A program made the position numbers and the translations under genes. Positions 7,143-11,712 of a stretch of 11,712 nucleotides of DNA are shown here, one piece after another. Under the pieces are notes generated by a model that searched no databases, was not told the origin of the DNA, and was given only the letters and a program-made list of their open reading frames with translations. Location of the stretch: positions 1 through 11,712 of the forward strand of contig CAZETK010000075.1 of the NCBI GenBank assembly GCA_964515195.1, given 5' to 3'. Numbering within the stretch: position 1 is the stretch's first letter; every line of letters starts with the position of its first letter. The stretch is from Ga0074139 sp964515195. Its GTDB lineage: Bacteria > Bdellovibrionota > Bdellovibrionia > Bdellovibrionales > Bdellovibrionaceae.

Positions 7143-9385
7143 AACCAAAACGTATTTTTGTGTCGAACAGGCTGCCTTATGCGTTGAATGCGAAAACGCA
7201 GGAATTGGTCAGAGGAAGTGGTGGTTTGGTCTCAGCTCTGATGGGAGTGAGTCTTGAAGAACCGTTTTCCTGGTTTGGTTTTGAAACTCAAGTCCTGAAT
7301 GTGGAAGATTTTAAACGGCGGTGTCGTAAAGAAAAACCGAATCTCGATATATTTCCAGTTCTTCTAGATAAAAAGATCTACGACAGTTATTATGATCACT
7401 TTGCCAATGACGTCTTGTGGCCACTTTTTCACTACGAAAGTCAAAATGCTATTTTTGTTCGGTCTCACTGGGAAAATTATGTTCAAGCCAATCAAATAAT
7501 GGCCGATGCGATCTTAAAAGAGGCCGGGGCTAAGGATACAATTTGGGTTCATGACTTTCATTTCCTTTTATTGCCGAAAATGCTCAAAGACAAAAACCCC
7601 AACCTTAAAGTAGGTCTGTTTCTACATGTGCCTTTTCCCAGTTCTGAGATCTTCCGTCAGTTGCCAGTGCGAAAAGAAATTCTGGAAGGAATGGTTCGCT
7701 CGGACCTCCTTGGCTTTCATGAGCATTCCTATTTACGTCATTTTACAACTGCTGCCAAATCTCATTTGGGAGTGGAGGCTTCATTCTTCAAAGCCCAAAT
7801 CGGCGCTCACAGGCTGAAGTTGGGTGTTTACCCCATCAGTATCGATGTGGAAGGGTTAAAAGCCCGAGCACAAAAATCAGAAGTGATTGAGCAAACTCAA
7901 AAATATCATGAGTTAATCAAGTCTAAATTTTTAGTATTGGGCGTAGATCGCCTTGATTACTCGAAAGGGATCGAACTTAAGCTGCGAGGGCTTCGCCGAG
8001 CCTTCCAGAAGTATCCTGAATTGAAGGGCAATATGAGTCTACTTCAAGTGGCGGTTCCCACCCGTACAAATGTTCCTTCCTATATTCGATTGAAACGGGA
8101 TGTGGATCGTTTAGTCGGAACGATCAATGGGGAATTTGGACAACCTGGATATGCACCTGTTCAATACATATTTAATTCAGTCAAAGAAAGGCAACTTCTA
8201 GCCCTTTACCGGCGAGCCAATTGTGTCCTGGTCACAAGCAAGCGGGATGGAATGAATCTTGTGACGATGGAATACGTTATCTCACAATCTTTGGATGATG
8301 CCGGGATAGTTATCTTGAGTGAATTTGCAGGGGTGGCTTCTTTACTAGGTGAGGCCCTTATCATTAATCCTTGGGATGAGGATATGATCGCGGATGCCCT
8401 CTACCAGGCCTATCAAATGCCTTTGGCAGAACGTAAAGAGCGGCTGGAGGGGCTTCAAACAATTCTTTCTAAGTATTCGGCTACTCAATGGGCCGAATCT
8501 TTTTTAGGCGATCTTGAAACAGAAAGACCAGCTCGAAAAGAAGCCCCGGTGATGCAGTTGTCAGTTCCGCCCGCGCGATGGCCTGAGGAGCTTTACGAGA
8601 AGATCAATCGTGCCCGCAAAATTCGATTAGTCTTGGACTATGATGGTACTCTCGTACGAATTCATAAGAAACCTGGACTGGCGGTATTACCCTCTAATAT
8701 GGGGCTTCTGCTACATGAGTTACACGAAAAAATTGAAATTTTTATTGTCAGCGGTCGATCCAAAAAGTTTCTTGATCAGCAGTTTCCAGATGCTGACTTT
8801 CTTTTAGCGGCCGAACATGGAGCTTTTTGGAAATTACCTCATGAAGAGTGGAAATCAAAAATGGCATCAGATCTGCAATCATGGTTTCCAGAAGTGGAAA
8901 AGGTGATGCAAGCTTACTCGGATCGCGTACCTCTGTCCTTTGTTGAACGGAAAGACGCTTCTTTGGTGTGGCATTTCCGAGAATCCCCCCAAGATTTTGC
9001 CAATTTTCAGGCGCGAAAACTTGATGAAGAACTTCAAGTGGGATTAGCTAACCATCCGGTATCAGTTGTTTACGGAAATAAAATTGTCGAGGTTAAGGCC
9101 ATCGAATGCAATAAGGGAAGTTTTCTTCGCTCGCTTATTCAAGAAGACCATGAAGAAGGAACATTCCATATTTGTATAGGTGATGATAAAACCGATGAAG
9201 ATATGTTTCGAGCTGTCGGTAGCAATGGAGTCTCCATTAAAATCGGTCCTGAAAGCACATCTGCTCAGTTTCGTATCTTATCACAGGAAGAGGTTATCCT
9301 CTTTTTGAGAGAGTTGCTTCATGTCGTTCAGGAGAAAGAAAAAGTGCCTTCTACCATAAAGGTTAAAAACACAGAACCCGCCTAG
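7130..9385 (+). CDS. Bifunctional trehalose-6-phosphate synthase/phosphatase (OtsA-OtsB fusion)
   Basis: The 751-residue protein joins the two steps of the OtsAB pathway. Residues about 8-460 are a GT20 synthase: FVSNRLPY near the N-terminus, SGGLVSAL, WVHDFHFLLLP, FLHVPFPSSEIFR, GVDRLDYSKGI (Arg274 and Lys279, the nucleotide-phosphate ligands of the family), and TSKRDGMNLVTMEYV. A linker (about 463-485) precedes a HAD-type trehalose-phosphatase domain with DYDGT (nucleophile Asp503, Asp505), SGRS, and GDDKTDED (684-691, Mg2+ ligands). The product should convert UDP-glucose plus glucose-6-phosphate to trehalose-6-phosphate and then to trehalose in the cytoplasm. All key residues of both active sites appear present, so both halves are probably active. 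E. coli encodes these as separate otsA and otsB; fused forms are known in eukaryotes and some bacteria. It is divergent from a GH15 gene. Trehalose is a common osmoprotectant. Confidence 0.96.
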   Translation: MDLTKPKRIFVSNRLPYALNAKTQELVRGSGGLVSALMGVSLEEPFSWFGFETQVLNVEDFKRRCRKEKPNLDIFPVLLDKKIYDSYYDHFANDVLWPLFHYESQNAIFVRSHWENYVQANQIMADAILKEAGAKDTIWVHDFHFLLLPKMLKDKNPNLKVGLFLHVPFPSSEIFRQLPVRKEILEGMVRSDLLGFHEHSYLRHFTTAAKSHLGVEASFFKAQIGAHRLKLGVYPISIDVEGLKARAQKSEVIEQTQKYHELIKSKFLVLGVDRLDYSKGIELKLRGLRRAFQKYPELKGNMSLLQVAVPTRTNVPSYIRLKRDVDRLVGTINGEFGQPGYAPVQYIFNSVKERQLLALYRRANCVLVTSKRDGMNLVTMEYVISQSLDDAGIVILSEFAGVASLLGEALIINPWDEDMIADALYQAYQMPLAERKERLEGLQTILSKYSATQWAESFLGDLETERPARKEAPVMQLSVPPARWPEELYEKINRARKIRLVLDYDGTLVRIHKKPGLAVLPSNMGLLLHELHEKIEIFIVSGRSKKFLDQQFPDADFLLAAEHGAFWKLPHEEWKSKMASDLQSWFPEVEKVMQAYSDRVPLSFVERKDASLVWHFRESPQDFANFQARKLDEELQVGLANHPVSVVYGNKIVEVKAIECNKGSFLRSLIQEDHEEGTFHICIGDDKTDEDMFRAVGSNGVSIKIGPESTSAQFRILSQEEVILFLRELLHVVQEKEKVPSTIKVKNTEPA

Positions 9386-9490
9386 TTGTCTCTACGCCAC
9401 CGATGGGAAAACTCGAAATCTCCATGTTAAACTCGAGAGGTCCAGGCGTAAAAAAATGCCATAAACGGAAACTTGGGGTTAGTATAAGCC

Positions 9491-9970
9491 ATGGACAAAA
9501 ATAATAACCAATTGATAAGACTTGAACGGTTACGAAAGTTTGCCCGGTTACTCGATTCCCAGTATCAGCTTCCGGGTGGAATCAAAATAGGGTGGGATTC
9601 CATTCTTACCTGGGTTCCCGGGGTGGGGGATCTGGTGACGAACTTCTTGTCCCTTTATATAATCTATCAAGGGATTCTCATGGGAGTCCCTCCCTCTGTC
9701 GTTCTTCGGATGGGACTCAATCTGTTAATCGATAATTTGATTGATGTTATACCCATATTAGGAAATGTCTTCGATATTTTTTGGAAGGCCAATAATAAGA
9801 ATGTTGTATTACTTGAAGATTACTTTCGGAACCCCGAAAGAACCCAAAACATTTCTCGTATTGTCACCGGAGTGAGTCTGTTTTTGTTGTTGATGATCAT
9901 GGCAGGGGCTATCGCTTTAGTACTGACGGCCGTCATGTGGTCGCTTCATTTTCTATCTAAGAATTTTTGA
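9491..9970 (+). CDS. DUF4112 family membrane protein
   Basis: The 159-residue protein matches the DUF4112 pattern as I recall it: RLERLRKFARLLDSQYQLPG at the start, then IGWDSILTWVPGVGDLVT, RMGLNLLIDNLIDVIPILGN and FDIFWKANNKNVVLLE. Hydrophobic segments lie at about 38-62 and 68-95, with a clear C-terminal membrane helix at 123-150. The function of the family is not known. The start ATG 9491 lacks a good Shine-Dalgarno. The 105-base gap after the trehalose gene holds no clear terminator or promoter, so read-through from the trehalose gene is possible. The gene lies between trehalose synthesis and a small stress membrane protein, which hints at an envelope or osmotic role, but that is context only. 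Confidence 0.85.
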   Translation: MDKNNNQLIRLERLRKFARLLDSQYQLPGGIKIGWDSILTWVPGVGDLVTNFLSLYIIYQGILMGVPPSVVLRMGLNLLIDNLIDVIPILGNVFDIFWKANNKNVVLLEDYFRNPERTQNISRIVTGVSLFLLLMIMAGAIALVLTAVMWSLHFLSKNF

Positions 9971-9994
9971 GGCGGGGCAATATGCCTCGGTTTT
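9969..9994 (+). terminator. Possible weak terminator after the DUF4112 gene
   Basis: GAGGC (9969-9973) can pair with GCCTC (9984-9988), or GGGGC (9974-9978) with the same GCCTC using one G-U pair. GG and TTTT follow. The stem is only 5 bp and the T-run short, so it would terminate partially at most. Confidence 0.3.
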
Positions 9995-10047
9995 CTACAC
10001 CTATCCTCTTCAGATGATTCGTATTAATGAGTTGAGCCAGTATAACC

Positions 10048-10064
10048 CTGGCACCCCTGTTGCT
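10048..10064 (+). promoter_or_regulatory. Sigma-54 (RpoN) -24/-12 promoter of the GlsB-type gene
   Basis: CTGGCACCCCTGTTGCT matches the sigma-54 consensus YTGGCACG-N4-TTGCW at every defined base except one (C for G after CAC). GG (10050-10051) and GC (10062-10063) are exactly 10 bases apart, as required. The start point would be near 10075, leaving about 30 bases of leader with a good ribosome site at 10092. Sigma-54 promoters need an enhancer-binding activator; I see no clear binding palindrome in the 77 bases upstream. Confidence 0.7.
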
Positions 10065-10091
10065 GGAAGTTTTGTAGTTGCTGAGACTAAC

Positions 10092-10097
10092 AAGGAG
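10092..10097 (+). promoter_or_regulatory. Shine-Dalgarno of the GlsB-type gene
   Basis: AAGGAG lies 7 bases before ATG 10105 and selects this start over the upstream in-frame TTG at 10078, which lies just after the proposed sigma-54 transcription start. Confidence 0.88.
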
Positions 10098-10104
10098 AAA
10101 CAGT

Positions 10105-10371
10105 ATGGGTATTATTTCAACAATTGTTATTGGTCTGATTGTAGGTTTACTAGCGCGCTTCTTTATGCCTGGGCGCGATGCCATGGGCTTTGTGTTAACA
10201 GCCATATTGGGTATTGTGGGTGCGGCCTTAGGGGGATGGTTGGGTCAGGTTCTTGGAATGTATCGTCAAGGCGAACCTGCCGGATGGATTATGGCTGTCA
10301 TTGGTGCGATGGTAGTGCTCTTTGTTTACCGTCTAATTGTCGGTCGCCCAGAAGCCACGCCGAGAGTTTAA
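10105..10371 (+). CDS. GlsB/YeaQ/YmgE family stress-response membrane protein
   Basis: The 88-residue, Gly-rich, very hydrophobic protein has three predicted membrane helices at about 1-20, 27-51 and 58-79. The loop LLARFFMPGRDAMGF after helix 1 and the GIVGAALGGWLG glycine pattern in helix 2 are typical of the Transgly_assoc (PF04226) family. Despite that name there is no evidence that such proteins are transglycosylases. Family members in several bacteria are induced by general or envelope stress; the molecular function is unclear. The start is set by a good Shine-Dalgarno, and a near-consensus sigma-54 promoter lies about 40 bases upstream, so expression is probably independent of the genes before it. 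It ends only 4 bases before the stop codon of the convergent M48 peptidase gene. Confidence 0.9.
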   Translation: MGIISTIVIGLIVGLLARFFMPGRDAMGFVLTAILGIVGAALGGWLGQVLGMYRQGEPAGWIMAVIGAMVVLFVYRLIVGRPEATPRV

Positions 10372-10375
10372 TGAG

Positions 10376-11188
10376 TTATAGAGTGGCGCCTTTTCCAAAC
10401 TGTTGGGGAGCCTGGTTGTAAAGAGCCTGAGCTTCAGGTAGCCACTCTTTTAGTTTTTCACGTCGGCGCGAATCTGATGGATGGGTTGAAATGAACTCTG
10501 GCGGCTCCATACCTTTTTTAGCTGCACTCATGCGTTCCCATAAAAGAATAGATTCACCAGGCGCGTAGCCCGCCTTGGCCATATAGAGTTGGCCTCGGCG
10601 ATCGGCTTCTGTTTCATCTTCCCGTGAAAATTTGCGGTCTAAGAAAGTGATCGCAAAGCCAGCCGCCACACCGCCTATTTGCGCCATCTTTTTACAAGTA
10701 TCAGTTTTGCATAAAAGTTCGCCACCAATAATGGAGGCTCCTGCTGCAAGAAGACCCCAATAATTGTTCTGTTTGGCCCGCGCATACCTTTCCATCCCAT
10801 GCCGTAGGGTTGCATGTGCCACCTCATGCCCCATGACGGCGGCTAGGGCGGCCTCTGTTTTTACTACGGGAATAATTCCAGTATAGACAGCCATCTTACC
10901 GCCAGGCATACACCAGGCATTAACCTCAGGACTATCGATTAGAACCACTTCCCATTGAAAATCCTCGTTTGAAGAATCAGCGATTCGTTTTGCAACTCGA
11001 TTAACAATGGCAGTCCATTCCCTGTTTTGAGATATTTTCGAAGTGGCTTTTATTTCAGCGTAGGCCTTCGCGGCCTCCGCATTGATCTCACTTTCATTAA
11101 TTCCCTTTTTAATTGAACTCGAACAGCCTAGAAGAGTTAAGCACAATGAGGTGGCGAACAAATACTTGAAATAAAAAAATATTTTCAT
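10376..11188 (-). CDS. M48 family zinc metallopeptidase lipoprotein
   Basis: The 270-residue protein starts with a signal peptide ending in the lipobox LLGC (Cys22), so it should be a lipid-anchored envelope enzyme. The M48 catalytic signature HEVAHATLRH (121-130) supplies zinc ligands His121 and His125 with Glu122 as the general base. ETEAD (192-196) provides the third ligand, Glu192, and THPSDSRR (235-242) is also conserved in the family. The domain extends over about 55-250, near full length for the Oma1/LoiP-like lipoprotein branch. Relatives such as LoiP, YcaL and BepA in E. coli act in outer-membrane protein quality control; the same role here is inferred. No Shine-Dalgarno precedes ATG 11188. 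A possible promoter lies 6 bases upstream of the start. Confidence 0.93.
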   Translation of the reverse strand: MKIFFYFKYLFATSLCLTLLGCSSSIKKGINESEINAEAAKAYAEIKATSKISQNREWTAIVNRVAKRIADSSNEDFQWEVVLIDSPEVNAWCMPGGKMAVYTGIIPVVKTEAALAAVMGHEVAHATLRHGMERYARAKQNNYWGLLAAGASIIGGELLCKTDTCKKMAQIGGVAAGFAITFLDRKFSREDETEADRRGQLYMAKAGYAPGESILLWERMSAAKKGMEPPEFISTHPSDSRRREKLKEWLPEAQALYNQAPQQFGKGATL

Positions 11189-11194
11189 ATTGCC

Positions 11195-11224
11195 AGTGTA
11201 TGCTCTTTAAAATTCGAAAATCAA
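11195..11224 (-). promoter_or_regulatory. Tentative promoter of the M48 peptidase gene
   Basis: On the minus strand TTGATT (11224-11219), an 18-base spacer and TACACT (11200-11195) lie immediately before ATG 11188, each box matching four of six consensus bases. The -10 box is 6 bases from the start codon, which would again give a leaderless or nearly leaderless mRNA. This is a weak match in AT-rich sequence. Confidence 0.28.
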
Positions 11225-11261
11225 TATCCGGCTTTTTGAGATTGTGATTTTACAAGTCTTG

Positions 11262-11712
11262 TCAATTTTGGACCGACTTGTTTTGTTTGGGAGCGGGGGG
11301 CATAGCGGACGAGCGCTTGAGCAGTTTGCAGTCTCGCTCAATTCCGCCCAGTGTGGCGCGGTTTTCGGGGTGGCTGACATAGCTTAATAATTCCGGCATC
11401 TCTTGATGGGCGGGAACTCGTTTGTGGGTGATATAGCTTCGGCAAAGCTTCGGCGTAATTTTATAACGAACCTTATCTCGAGCTTCTGGGTCAAGAGTCG
11501 AAAATGAGACGACTTCAAATGGCTGGCAACTTCGATTGAGTCGGGTTAAGAGAATTTCATTTTCACGCTTTTGTTCCGCGATTGCGACTAGGCGTCCGCG
11601 ATTCAAATAAAAAGTTTTAAACTGTTGTTTGTAAATTGTTGTGTAATGATCTCTTTGTGTATTGAGAACTTCATCCTCTACAAGATATTGTGAAATAGCA
11701 TCATACTGATAT
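11262..11712 (-). CDS. Hypothetical protein, 5' end beyond the window
   Basis: I do not recognise this gene. The minus-strand frame is open from the right edge (last full codon 11709-11711) to the stop TGA at 11262-11264, giving 149 visible residues. The in-frame TTG at 11606 is an internal leucine codon rather than a credible start. The sequence before it (DAISQYLVEDEVLNTQRDHY and on to the KTFYLNRGR region) reads as coding. The protein is polar and basic, with two Cys (in LNRSCQPF and TPKLCRSY) plus a third near the end (ERDCKLLK). It has no visible membrane segment. The C-terminal tail (PPAPKQNKSVQN) looks disordered. It lies 73 bases upstream of the M48 gene on the same strand, and the pair may share a transcript. 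Confidence 0.65.
   Translation of the reverse strand, partial: YQYDAISQYLVEDEVLNTQRDHYTTIYKQQFKTFYLNRGRLVAIAEQKRENEILLTRLNRSCQPFEVVSFSTLDPEARDKVRYKITPKLCRSYITHKRVPAHQEMPELLSYVSHPENRATLGGIERDCKLLKRSSAMPPAPKQNKSVQN

Noticed and set aside
9444..9459. GGCGT-A-run-ATGCC hairpin between the trehalose and DUF4112 genes
   Set aside because: The stem has five pairs including a G-U and no downstream T-run; it is too weak to call.
10014..10421. 135-residue open frame overlapping the GlsB-type gene on the plus strand
   Set aside because: It is Cys/Trp/Arg-rich with no family resemblance and is a shifted-frame shadow of the GlsB-type gene, which has the proper ribosome site and membrane pattern.
11252..11262. 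ACAAGTCTTGT palindrome at the end of the right-edge gene, next to TTGACA on the minus strand
   Set aside because: No -10 box lies at 16-18 bases from the TTGACA, and an 11-base palindrome with 5-bp arms is expected by chance; it also overlaps the stop codon.

Overview
The window looks like chromosomal DNA of a free-living or predatory Gram-negative bacterium. Two proteins have clear lipobox signal peptides. There is an L,D-transpeptidase of the type seen in Bdellovibrio-like and other delta-proteobacterial genomes, a good sigma-54 promoter match, and compact, mixed-strand gene packing with moderate base composition. I favour a member of Bdellovibrionota or a neighbouring deltaproteobacterial lineage. 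That is an inference from gene style; no rRNA or other marker is present. I see no mobile element, tRNA, rRNA, CRISPR array or prophage gene.

Left part (1-5241). A class III PLP aminotransferase is cut by the left edge. It is followed by an exported protein of unknown function with a cluster of histidines. Convergent to that is a CNNM/CorC-type membrane protein that stops right after its CBS pair. Divergent from it is a small stand-alone CBS-pair protein with an ideal Shine-Dalgarno and a strong intrinsic terminator. Next comes a lipoprotein L,D-transpeptidase whose anchor and catalytic domain are joined by a Pro/Glu-rich linker containing a hexapeptide repeat.

Centre (5301-9385). This is a trehalose locus. 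A GH15 glucoamylase/trehalase-like enzyme (minus) and a 751-residue fusion of trehalose-6-phosphate synthase and trehalose-6-phosphate phosphatase (plus) are divergent, with only 23 bases between their start codons. Sequence inspection suggests interlocked promoters. The GH15 promoter lies partly inside the first codons of the synthase gene and would give a leaderless GH15 mRNA. The synthase promoter lies inside the first codons of the GH15 gene. The locus could make trehalose from UDP-glucose and glucose-6-phosphate and hydrolyse trehalose or another alpha-glucan.

Right part (9491-11712). A DUF4112 membrane protein is followed by a GlsB/YeaQ/YmgE-type small stress membrane protein. The latter is preceded by a near-consensus sigma-54 (-24/-12) promoter with exact GG-N10-GC spacing. 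An M48 metallopeptidase lipoprotein converges on it with a 4-base gap. An unrecognised gene on the minus strand then runs off the right edge.

Taken together, the 5.3-11.2 kb stretch reads as an osmotic/envelope-stress neighbourhood: trehalose metabolism, small stress membrane proteins and an envelope quality-control protease. This functional grouping is inferred from family annotations and gene order, not demonstrated.
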